Assembly: GCA_001767455.1 (NCBI GenBank)
Contig: MELC01000073.1
Location: forward strand, 23,324 to 87,323
Reading direction: 5' to 3'
DNA: 64,000 bases
From: Acidobacteria bacterium RIFCSPLOWO2_12_FULL_66_21
Lineage (GTDB): Bacteria > Acidobacteriota > Vicinamibacteria > Vicinamibacterales > 2-12-FULL-66-21
Shown here: piece after piece, positions 36,193-43,288 of the stretch
Layout of the letters: the number at the start of each line of letters is the position of its first letter
Numbering within the stretch: position 1 is the first letter of the stretch
Made by a program: the position numbers and the translations under genes
Notes under the pieces: generated by a model
The model's input: only the letters and a program-made list of their open reading frames with translations
Database searches by the model: none
What the model was told of the DNA's origin: nothing

Positions 36193-37413
36193 GTGGACCC
36201 ACGCCGCCCCCTCTACCTCGACTACCACGCCACCACTCCGGTCGATCCGCGCGTTCTCGACGCGATGCTGCCGTTCTTCTCGGAGCGGTTCGGCAACGCG
36301 GCGAGCCGCCAGCACGCGTACGGCTGGGAGGCGCAGAAGGCCGTCGACGACGCGCGCGGGGAGGTCGCCGCGCTCATCGGCGCCTCCCCCGGAGAAATCG
36401 TCTTCACGAGCGGCGCGACCGAATCGAACAACCTCGCCATCAAGGGGGCGGCGCAATGGCTGCGCGATCGCGGCGATCACATCATCACCGTCGCGACCGA
36501 GCACAAGTCGGTGCTGGATTCGTGCAAGCGGCTCGAGAGCGAGGGCTGCCGCGTCACGGTGCTCGGCGTGAACGCCGAGGGCTTCATCGACCTCGATGAA
36601 CTCCGCGCGGCCATCACCGATCGCACCGTCCTCGTGTCCGTGATGGCGGCCAACAACGAGATTGGCGTGATCCAGCCGCTCGCGGCGATCGGCGCCATCG
36701 CGCGCGAACGCGGCGTGCTGTTCCACACCGACGCGGCCCAGGCGGCCGGCAAGATCCCGATCGATGTCGCCGCGATGGGCGTCGACCTGTTGTCGCTGAC
36801 CGGCCACAAGTATTACGGGCCGAAAGGGGCCGGCGCGCTGTACGTGCGCCGCGCGAAGCCGAAGTTGAAGCTCGCGTGTCAGATTGACGGCGGCGGCCAT
36901 GAAAACGGCCTGCGCTCCGGCACCCTGAACGTTCCCGGCGTCGTCGGGCTCGGCCGCGCGGCCGCGATCTGCCGCGAGACGCTGCCGGAAGAGAGCGCCA
37001 GGCTCCGGCGCCTGCGCGATCGCCTCCTGGCGGGGCTGCGTCGGATGGATGGCGTCCGCGTCAACGGTCCCGAGGGCGATCGCCGCCTGCCGCACAACCT
37101 GCATGTCAGCGTCGACGCGATTGAAGGGGAAGCGCTGCTGATGGCGCTCGGCGATCTCGCGGTATCGACCGGCTCCGCGTGCAGCTCCGGCAGCCAGGCC
37201 CCGTCGCACGTGCTCCAGGCCATCGGTGCCGTCAACCCGCCTTCGCCGCCGGCTTCGGCGAGGCAGGGTGATGTCGCAGCGTCGATCCGCTTCGGTCTCG
37301 GCCGCACGACCACTGAAGAGGAGATCGACTACGCGATCGACCGCGTGACGACAGTCGTGCGCTCGCTTCGCTCACGCCGACGCCCTGACGAAAGAGCGAA
37401 GAGCGACGGGTGA
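36193..37413 (+). CDS. Cysteine desulfurase (IscS/NifS type I)
   Basis: A 406-residue PLP enzyme distinct from SufS. YLDYHATTPVDPRVLDAM opens the fold, the PLP lysine is in LTGHKYYGPKGAG, and the catalytic cysteine is in STGSACSSGSQ, the type I loop. GTG start 5 nt after rrf2. Two additions stand out: a Pro/Ser/Ala insert VNPPSPPASARQGDVA just before the conserved IRFGLGR, and a basic tail (SLRSRRRPDERAKSDG). Both are encoded by GC-rich stretches that look like invaded repeats. It gives the cell two cysteine desulfurases in one locus. Confidence 0.94.
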   Translation: MDPRRPLYLDYHATTPVDPRVLDAMLPFFSERFGNAASRQHAYGWEAQKAVDDARGEVAALIGASPGEIVFTSGATESNNLAIKGAAQWLRDRGDHIITVATEHKSVLDSCKRLESEGCRVTVLGVNAEGFIDLDELRAAITDRTVLVSVMAANNEIGVIQPLAAIGAIARERGVLFHTDAAQAAGKIPIDVAAMGVDLLSLTGHKYYGPKGAGALYVRRAKPKLKLACQIDGGGHENGLRSGTLNVPGVVGLGRAAAICRETLPEESARLRRLRDRLLAGLRRMDGVRVNGPEGDRRLPHNLHVSVDAIEGEALLMALGDLAVSTGSACSSGSQAPSHVLQAIGAVNPPSPPASARQGDVAASIRFGLGRTTTEEEIDYAIDRVTTVVRSLRSRRRPDERAKSDG

Positions 37414-37484
37414 AGGTGGGGCCCTTCAGCCGCGCGAATCGGCTTTTCAGGTAGCATGAGCACTTCGGTCGAGGCAGATCGCTC

Positions 37485-38324
37485 ATGAGTCACACCCGTA
37501 TCACGGTCGCACACAGCCCGGACTCCGACGACGCCTTCATGTTCTACGGGCTGGCGAGCGGCAGCGTCGAAACCCACGGCATCGGCGTCGATCAGGTCCT
37601 CGCGGACATCGAGACGCTGAACCGCGCGGCGTTCGAGGGACGCTACGAGGTGACGGCGGTGTCGTTCCACGCGTACGCACACCTGAGCGACAAGTACGCG
37701 CTGCTGCCGCACGGCGCGAGCATGGGCGACAAGTACGGACCAATCGTTGTCGCTCGTCATGACAGCGGCCCGTCGGCGGTGAAGGGCAGCCGCATCGCCA
37801 TCCCCGGCACCCTGACCACGGCGTATCTGGCGCTGCGGATCTACGAACCGGAGTTCGAGTACGTGGTCGTTCCGTTCGACGAGATCCAGCGGGCGGTCCT
37901 CGACGGCAAGGCGGAAGCGGGCCTGCTCATCCACGAAGGGCAGCTCACGTATCAGGACGAAGGGCTGCGAAAGATCGTGGACCTCGGGGAATGGTGGGCG
38001 GAGCGCACGGGCGGCCTGCCGTTGCCGCTCGGCGGCAACATCATCAGGCGCGATCTCGGTCCGGAGATGATCGCGCGCGTGTCAAAGATGCTGCACGACA
38101 GCATCGCCTACGCGCTGTCGCACCGGAGGGAGGCCGTCGACTATGCGCTGCGGTTCGGGCGCGGCCTCGACCGCGCGAGGACGGACACGTTCGTCGGGAT
38201 GTACGTGAACGACCTGACGCTCGGCTACGGCGAACGCGGCGTCCAGGCCGTGCAGCGGCTGTTCGACGAGGCCCGGGAGCGGCGGCTCATCCCGAAAGCG
38301 ATCCAGGTGGAGTTCAGCGCCTGA
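37485..38324 (+). CDS. mqnD: 1,4-dihydroxy-6-naphthoate synthase (futalosine pathway)
   Basis: A 279-residue MqnD. The family signature is VAHSPDSDDAFMFYGL; later SFHAYAHLSDKYALLPHGASMG and EAGLLIHEGQLTY line the substrate pocket with the catalytic His of LLIHEGQ. It releases 1,4-dihydroxy-6-naphthoate from cyclic dehypoxanthine futalosine. mqnE is at 46.3 kb and ubiE/menG at 17.6 kb, so the menaquinone genes are scattered. Confidence 0.93.
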   Translation: MSHTRITVAHSPDSDDAFMFYGLASGSVETHGIGVDQVLADIETLNRAAFEGRYEVTAVSFHAYAHLSDKYALLPHGASMGDKYGPIVVARHDSGPSAVKGSRIAIPGTLTTAYLALRIYEPEFEYVVVPFDEIQRAVLDGKAEAGLLIHEGQLTYQDEGLRKIVDLGEWWAERTGGLPLPLGGNIIRRDLGPEMIARVSKMLHDSIAYALSHRREAVDYALRFGRGLDRARTDTFVGMYVNDLTLGYGERGVQAVQRLFDEARERRLIPKAIQVEFSA

Positions 38325-38467
38325 GTGGAAACAAGAGAAGGGGAGAAGAGCAGAGCGGGAGTCCGCCAGGAGCGGGTCCGAGTACGACCCGCTCCGAGGC
38401 GCGCACGGCGCGCCTGCGAGGGAGCGGCGCGGGGCTCAGGGGCCCCCGCAAGCGACCGAGCCGGGGT

Positions 38468-38484
38468 GTGGGGCGGAGCCCCAC
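38468..38484. terminator. GC-rich hairpin between convergent mqnD and alanine racemase
   Basis: GTGGGGCGGAGCCCCAC folds into a tight stem between two converging genes. Related G5/C5 hairpins are at 17597-17611 and 47506-47522. The rest of the 166-bp gap is GC-rich with other inverted repeats (GGGGCTCAGGGGCCCCC) and has no convincing gene. Confidence 0.45.
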
Positions 38485-38490
38485 GTAAAC

Positions 38491-39705
38491 CTAGATCACG
38501 CGCCGCGGCAGGTCGGCGTGAAGGTGCATCAGGAGATCGTAGACGGAGCTCTTCGACGCCGCGGCGAAGTCGTCGGGCCGCGAGCCATCCCGCCCGTCGA
38601 AGATCGTGACCTCGTCGCCGATGTTGACGCGCGGCTCGCTGCCGATTTCGACGATGCAGTGGCTGGCCGATATCGAGGCGACGATCGGGTACGACGCGCC
38701 GCCGATCCGGACGCGGCCGCCCTGGGCCGCGCTTCGCGGCACGCCGTCCGCGTGGCCGACGGGAATCGTGGCGATCCACACCGGCCGGTCCGTCCGGTAC
38801 GCGCGCTCGTAACCGGCGCTGTCGCCCGCCTCGAGCTGTTTCACGTACGCCACGCGCGCTTTCAGGCTGACGGCCGGCGTCAACTTCATGATGCCCATCG
38901 TCCGGAACTGCGGCTCGGAGTACGCGCCGTAGATCGCCATGCCCGGCCGGACCATGTCGAGGAATCCGTCCGGATGCTGGAAGAGCGCAAAGCTCGAGGC
39001 CGCGTGACGGCGGCCCGGATTGATGCGGTTGGCTTTCAGCTCCTGTAACAACGCTTCGAACCGCCGCAACTGCTCCTCGTCGAACGCGGCGTCCTCGGTG
39101 AAGGTCATCATCGTCCCGGCGATCCGGACCGACCGGCGCGCCGCGAGATCGCGGAAGAGCGGCGCCGCCTTGCGCACCGGGACGCCGACGCGGCCGATGC
39201 CGGTGTCCACGCAAACGTGCAGGGTGACCGGCCGTCCGGCACGCCCCGCGACAGCGTCCAGCGCGTCGCCAATCGGCGTGTAGACCATCGGCATGATCCG
39301 CCGCGCGGCGACGTCGCGGAGCTCGCGCACGTCGAAGGGACCCATCAGCAGGACCGGCTTCGTGATGCCGGCGTCGCGCAGCGTGACGGCCTCGTGCAGC
39401 TTCACGACCGCAAAGCCGTGAATGGCCTCGAGGCGCTCGAGCGCGCGAGCGATGTTCACGACTCCGGTTCCGTAGCCGTTGTTCTTGATGACCGCGAGGA
39501 TCGGGCGGCCACTGACGCGCCGGTGAATCTCCGCCGCGTTGTCCCGCAGACGCGCCGTGTCGATCTCGATCCACGGGTCGACCGATGAATCGCGGATCTG
39601 AGGGGACACACGCTGCGCGGCTGCCGGCCGACCGGCCTCCCGAACCGAGCCGAGCGCGGGAACGGCGGACGCCGCCTTCAGAAAACCGCGGCGCGACGTG
39701 ATCAC
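38491..39705 (-). CDS. Alanine/broad-specificity amino-acid racemase with Tat signal
   Basis: A 404-residue fold III PLP racemase. The barrel starts at WIEIDTARLRDNAAEIHRR, and the PLP lysine is in AVIKNNGYGTG (AVVKANAYGHG in housekeeping Alr). The C-terminal domain supplies the Tyr of SAGYERAYRTDRP. The N-terminus VITSRRGFLKAASAVPALG is a twin-arginine signal, so the enzyme is exported folded. Housekeeping alanine racemase is cytoplasmic; export fits a role in making or recycling D-amino acids outside, as with periplasmic broad-spectrum racemases. Start GTG 39705 places SRRGFLK at residue 4. Confidence 0.88.
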   Translation of the reverse strand: MITSRRGFLKAASAVPALGSVREAGRPAAAQRVSPQIRDSSVDPWIEIDTARLRDNAAEIHRRVSGRPILAVIKNNGYGTGVVNIARALERLEAIHGFAVVKLHEAVTLRDAGITKPVLLMGPFDVRELRDVAARRIMPMVYTPIGDALDAVAGRAGRPVTLHVCVDTGIGRVGVPVRKAAPLFRDLAARRSVRIAGTMMTFTEDAAFDEEQLRRFEALLQELKANRINPGRRHAASSFALFQHPDGFLDMVRPGMAIYGAYSEPQFRTMGIMKLTPAVSLKARVAYVKQLEAGDSAGYERAYRTDRPVWIATIPVGHADGVPRSAAQGGRVRIGGASYPIVASISASHCIVEIGSEPRVNIGDEVTIFDGRDGSRPDDFAAASKSSVYDLLMHLHADLPRRVI

Positions 39706-39745
39706 GCGGCTCAGTATACGCGAGGTATGGTCACGCGGATTGAGG

Positions 39746-40426
39746 TCAGCGAATGGACAGAGAATCGCCGGCGCAGGCGACGTCTCGCCAAACGAAGCCG
39801 TCGCGTGCGACGGTCTCGCCGGTCTCCAGGACGAGCGCGCGCCGGAACATCGGCCCGTCGTAGACACAGGTGTGGAACTCGCCGTTCTCGCCGCAGGGAT
39901 CGACACCGGCCGGCAGCTCGTCGAGCAGCGTGCGATCGAATTCCCGTCCGGCGAACTCCGCCGGGAGCGCGCGCGTATCGACGCATGTGATGCGGGCGCG
40001 CAAGCCTGACGAGATCATCCGCGCGGCGAGCTCCGCCGTGGGTAGTCTCCACACAGGAAACAGCGGCGTGAGTCCGGTGCCGGCGAGCTGGCGCTCGCGG
40101 TATTGCCTAACATCTTCGAGGAACAGATCGCCGAACGCGACGTGGGTGAACCCTTCCGCGACCGCGCGCGTCGCGGCTGTCTTCATGCGGGCTTCGTAGA
40201 CGTCGTTGGCGCACGGGTGAGGCAGCGGTATCGTCCACAGCGGCAGCCCCGCGGACGCCGCCTGGGCTTCGGCAATCGCCCGCCTGACGCCGTGCATCGC
40301 CACCCGATCGACGGTCTCGTTGATCGTGGTGAGCAGCGCCGACACCGCACGCGGATATTGCTGGTTCAGCAGATGAAACGCCCAGGCGCTGTCCTTGCCG
40401 GTGCTCCAGGAGAGGAGGATCTTCAT
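39746..40426 (-). CDS. DUF71 (COG2102) PP-loop ATPase, B12-operon type
   Basis: A 226-residue N-type ATP pyrophosphatase: LLSWSTGKDSAWAFHLL is the PP-loop, and GENGEFHTCVYDGPMF the DUF71 C-terminal motif. One branch of this family is Dph6 (diphthamide), which bacteria do not need. Another is found in B12 operons and has been proposed by comparative genomics to act in cobamide salvage. Its ATG overlaps the stop of the btuF-like gene (ATGA) in a riboswitch-controlled B12 operon, which strongly favours the second role. Activity is not established here. Confidence 0.88.
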   Translation of the reverse strand: MKILLSWSTGKDSAWAFHLLNQQYPRAVSALLTTINETVDRVAMHGVRRAIAEAQAASAGLPLWTIPLPHPCANDVYEARMKTAATRAVAEGFTHVAFGDLFLEDVRQYRERQLAGTGLTPLFPVWRLPTAELAARMISSGLRARITCVDTRALPAEFAGREFDRTLLDELPAGVDPCGENGEFHTCVYDGPMFRRALVLETGETVARDGFVWRDVACAGDSLSIR

Positions 40427-41376
40427 CGGGCCTTGTCCAATCGGTTCGCGATGATCTCGACGCCTTCCGCGACGCGAGGGCCTGGCACCACTGTTCGGTC
40501 GTCCGCGATCAGGTGGACATGCCGGTTCTTCACCGCTGGGACGCTGTTCCAGGCGCTCCACACGTTCATTTCACGTTTCAGCATGTCGGGCGAGAGCGGA
40601 TCGGCGCGGAGCTCGATGATCACGTCGGGCCTCCGCGACAGGATCAGCTCCGCCGTGGCCTGGACCGCTTCCTTCTTCACGTCCGCGAACACGTTCGTGC
40701 CGCCGGCGGCCTCCACCATGTCGTGGATGAAGCCGACGCCGCCGCTCGCGTAGATGCCCCGCAGCGAGAGCGCCTCGCGTCCCATGACGATCAGCGTACG
40801 CGGGTGAGGGCGCCCGGCGTTGCGCGCGCGAATGGCGGCGAGCCGTGTCTCGATGCCGCGCGCGAGAGCCGCCGCCGCGTCGGCGTGCCCGACGCGCGCC
40901 CCGAGCTCGCGGATCGTTGCGGGAACATCCGCGAGCCCCGCATGCCTGTACACATACACGGGTATCCGCGCCCGCCCCAGTTGCGTGCGCAGGTCGGTCT
41001 GGCTGCCATAGATCGCGACCAGGTCCGGTCGCAGGGAGAGAATCCGCTCGACGTCGGGATCGACGAGCGCGCCCACGCTTGGAAGCCTGCGAACCTGAGG
41101 CGGGAAGTGATCGAAGCTGCTGACGGCGACCACCTGCGGCCCGGCGCCGATGGCGAACAACATTTCAGTGACCGCGGGGATCAGGGACACGATGCGAGTG
41201 GGCCTCTCCGATGAACGCGCCGACGGCTCCAGCACGAAGACCACGAAGCACACGAAGGTCACGAGGACGGTCAATAAAATTGCCCCGAGCCACACGCCTT
41301 CGCGCCACCTGACACGGCGCGCTTCGGCGCGGCAAGCTGCGAGCCCCGAGCTGCGAGCTGCGATGTCCTTCGTCAT
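40423..41376 (-). CDS. btuF: Cobalamin ABC transporter substrate-binding protein (BtuF-like), membrane anchored
   Basis: A 317-residue type III binding protein: PTRIVSLIPAVTEMLFAIGAG, SSFDHFPPQVRRLPSVG, then DLVAIYGSQTDLRTQL and later GGVGFIHDMVEAAGG. The ATG overlaps the permease stop (ATGA). The N-terminus is unusual: residues 4-16 (DIAARSSGLAACR) come from a heptamer array and residues 38-49 (LVTFVCFVVFVL) from a nonamer array. The latter forms most of the single membrane helix, so repeats built the anchor. No lipobox is seen, so it is probably held by this helix. Confidence 0.9.
   Translation of the reverse strand: MTKDIAARSSGLAACRAEARRVRWREGVWLGAILLTVLVTFVCFVVFVLEPSARSSERPTRIVSLIPAVTEMLFAIGAGPQVVAVSSFDHFPPQVRRLPSVGALVDPDVERILSLRPDLVAIYGSQTDLRTQLGRARIPVYVYRHAGLADVPATIRELGARVGHADAAAALARGIETRLAAIRARNAGRPHPRTLIVMGREALSLRGIYASGGVGFIHDMVEAAGGTNVFADVKKEAVQATAELILSRRPDVIIELRADPLSPDMLKREMNVWSAWNSVPAVKNRHVHLIADDRTVVPGPRVAEGVEIIANRLDKAR
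41233..41366. repeat. Nonamer and heptamer arrays inside the 5' end of btuF
   Basis: Four 9-nt units CACGAAGAC, CACGAAGCA, CACGAAGGT, CACGAGGAC fill 41233-41268. Five 7-nt units GCAAGCT, GCGAGCC, CCGAGCT, GCGAGCT, GCGATGT fill 41332-41366. Both are read through in frame by the btuF-like gene on the minus strand. The nonamer is the complement of the one at 18444. Confidence 0.92.
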
Positions 41377-42380
41377 CGTTTCCTCACGAGCAGCCATAAG
41401 AAAAACGGTCCTCCGATGAGCGCCGTGATCACGCCCACCGGCAGCTCGATGGGTGCCATGACGGTTCGCGCGACGAGGTCGCACGCAATCAGGAACGCGG
41501 CGCCGAAGAGCGCCGAGGCGGGCAGCACGATCCGGTGATCCGATCCGACCAGCAGCCGCACGAGGTGCGGAATGATGATGCCGATGAAACCGATCGGACC
41601 ACCCACCGACACGGCCGCCCCCGTCGCGAGCGACGCGCTGAAGAACGCCGCCCGCTGCGCCCGCGTCACGTCGAGGCCGTGCGTCTCGGCGCTCTCGGGT
41701 CCCAGGCTGAGCAGGTTCAGCGGCCGCGCGAGCCAGGCGAACACCGCGAGCGACACGACGGCGAGCGGCAGCGCCGTGACGAGCGGCTCGTAGCTGCTGA
41801 TGTCGAGGTCTCCCATGAGCCACCGGAGGATGCGATAGGTCTCGGCGAAATTCGCGAAGTACTGCACGAACAGGATGAGCGCCGAGAAGAACGCGTTCAT
41901 CGTCACGCCGGCCAGCAGCAGGACGTTGGTGGAGATGCCGCGGTGCCGCGCGCGCGCGAGCGCGTAGACCACCCCCACCGCCGCCATCGACCCGATGAAG
42001 CTGGCCGCGGGCGCGGCCGGCACGCCGAGCCACGCAAAGCTCCAGCCGAAGGTGATCGCGAGCATCGCGCCGAGCGCCGCCCCGGCCGACACCCCCAGGG
42101 TGAATGGCGTGGCCAGGGGGTTCCGCAACAGTCCCTGGAGGACGACGCCGGCCGACGCCAGCATGGCGCCGACGAGGGCACCCGCAAGCGTCCGCGGCAG
42201 CCGCGCGATGAAGAAGATCTGCGCGTCGGTGTTGTCGGCGAATGGCACGTGGAAATCGAAGGCGCGGCCGAGACTGATCGACGTGGACCCGACCAGGGGC
42301 GCGAGGACGATGGCACCGACCGCCATCAGGCCGAAGATGGCGACAGTCGTGACGAGCCGGCGTCCGAGCGGCGTGGTCAC
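41373..42380 (-). CDS. btuC: Cobalamin ABC transporter permease (BtuC/FecCD family)
   Basis: A 335-residue permease with about ten hydrophobic helices. Family motifs: LPRTLAGALVGAMLASAGVVLQGLLRNPLA (shown in part: GAMLASAGVVLQGLLRNPLA) and GPIGFIGIIIPHLVRLLVG, the BtuC/FepD consensus that contacts the ATPase. GTG start overlaps the ATPase stop (GTGA), and its stop overlaps the btuF start. It imports B12 with btuD and btuF. Confidence 0.95.
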   Translation of the reverse strand: MTTPLGRRLVTTVAIFGLMAVGAIVLAPLVGSTSISLGRAFDFHVPFADNTDAQIFFIARLPRTLAGALVGAMLASAGVVLQGLLRNPLATPFTLGVSAGAALGAMLAITFGWSFAWLGVPAAPAASFIGSMAAVGVVYALARARHRGISTNVLLLAGVTMNAFFSALILFVQYFANFAETYRILRWLMGDLDISSYEPLVTALPLAVVSLAVFAWLARPLNLLSLGPESAETHGLDVTRAQRAAFFSASLATGAAVSVGGPIGFIGIIIPHLVRLLVGSDHRIVLPASALFGAAFLIACDLVARTVMAPIELPVGVITALIGGPFFLWLLVRKR

Positions 42381-43288
42381 GGTTTGGCTCCAACCGGCGA
42401 ACGGCCCGTCGGAACGATGACGAGGCGTCCCGTCGGACCGTGACGGTGGACGTCGGCTTCGACGCCGTAGAGGGTGCGGATCCGGTCCGGTGTGAGGACG
42501 TCCTCGGTCGCGCCGGCCGCGATCACTTGCCCCTCCTTCAGCAGGACGAGCGACCGGCACAACCCCGCCGCGAAATTCAGGTCGTGGGTGGAGATCACGA
42601 TTGCCATCGGCTGCTGCTCCTGGAGCGCGCGGAGCAGCGACGCAACTTCAAGTTGATAAGCGAGGTCCAACGCCGCTGTTGGTTCGTCAAGAAGCAGAAC
42701 GGGAGTTCGTGGGTCGCAGGTCGCGTCTCTCGGCTCGGCAGACGAGCCGTGAGCCGCGACCTGCGCCCCACGAGCTGCGAGCTGCGAGCCGCGAGCTGCG
42801 ACGTCCAGGGCGCGAGGATGAACCTGAGCGAGCGCCGCGGCAATGATGACTCGCTGTTTTTCGCCGCCGCTCAGCGTCTCGAACGGCCGGTCCTCGAACT
42901 CCAGCGTGCCGGTGGCTGAGAGCGCCTCGCGCGCGATAGCCACGTCTTCCGGCCCTTCGATTTCGAACGCCGCGAGGTGCGGGTAGCGTCCCATCAGCAC
43001 GACTTCGAGCGCGGTGTAGTCGAAGGCGAGATGGGTTTCCTGCGGGACGACGGCCATGCGCCGGGCGATTGCGGCGCGCGGCTGACGCGCGAGATCGGCA
43101 CCGTCCAGGGTCACCCGTCCGCTCGATGGCTTCACCGTCCCCGACAGCACCCGCAGCAGCGTCGACTTGCCGGAGCCGTTCGGTCCGAGAATGCCGACGA
43201 GGCCGCCTTCGGCGACCTGCATCGACACTCCGCGGAGAACCGGCCGGCCGCCGCGATACGCGAAGCTGACGTCAGCGGCTTGCAGCAA
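42377..43288 (-). CDS. btuD: Cobalamin ABC transporter ATPase (BtuD-like) with a repeat-encoded insert
   Basis: A 303-residue ABC ATPase: Walker A GPNGSGKST, Q-loop VVPQETHLAFDY, signature LSGGEKQRVIIAAALAQ, Walker B LLLDEPTAALD and H-loop STHDLNF are all intact. Between the signature helix and Walker B, where homologues have about 5 residues, this protein has about 38 (DVAARGSQLAARGAQ, then VAAHGSSAEPRDATCD). The insert is encoded by heptamer repeats, and read in three frames they give a 7-residue peptide repeat (AARGSQL, AARGAQV, AAHGSSA). TTG start at 43288 overlaps the receptor gene by 17 nt and follows GGGA. Confidence 0.88.
   Translation of the reverse strand: MLQAADVSFAYRGGRPVLRGVSMQVAEGGLVGILGPNGSGKSTLLRVLSGTVKPSSGRVTLDGADLARQPRAAIARRMAVVPQETHLAFDYTALEVVLMGRYPHLAAFEIEGPEDVAIAREALSATGTLEFEDRPFETLSGGEKQRVIIAAALAQVHPRALDVAARGSQLAARGAQVAAHGSSAEPRDATCDPRTPVLLLDEPTAALDLAYQLEVASLLRALQEQQPMAIVISTHDLNFAAGLCRSLVLLKEGQVIAAGATEDVLTPDRIRTLYGVEADVHRHGPTGRLVIVPTGRSPVGAKP
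42712..42804. repeat. Heptamer array inside btuD
   Basis: Clear units ACGAGCT, GCGAGCT, GCGAGCC, GCGAGCT, GCGACGT lie at 42770-42804, with more diverged, partly inverted units (GGCTCGG, GGTCGCG) at 42712-42765. The stretch resembles the intergenic arrays but sits inside the ATPase coding frame. Confidence 0.9.
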
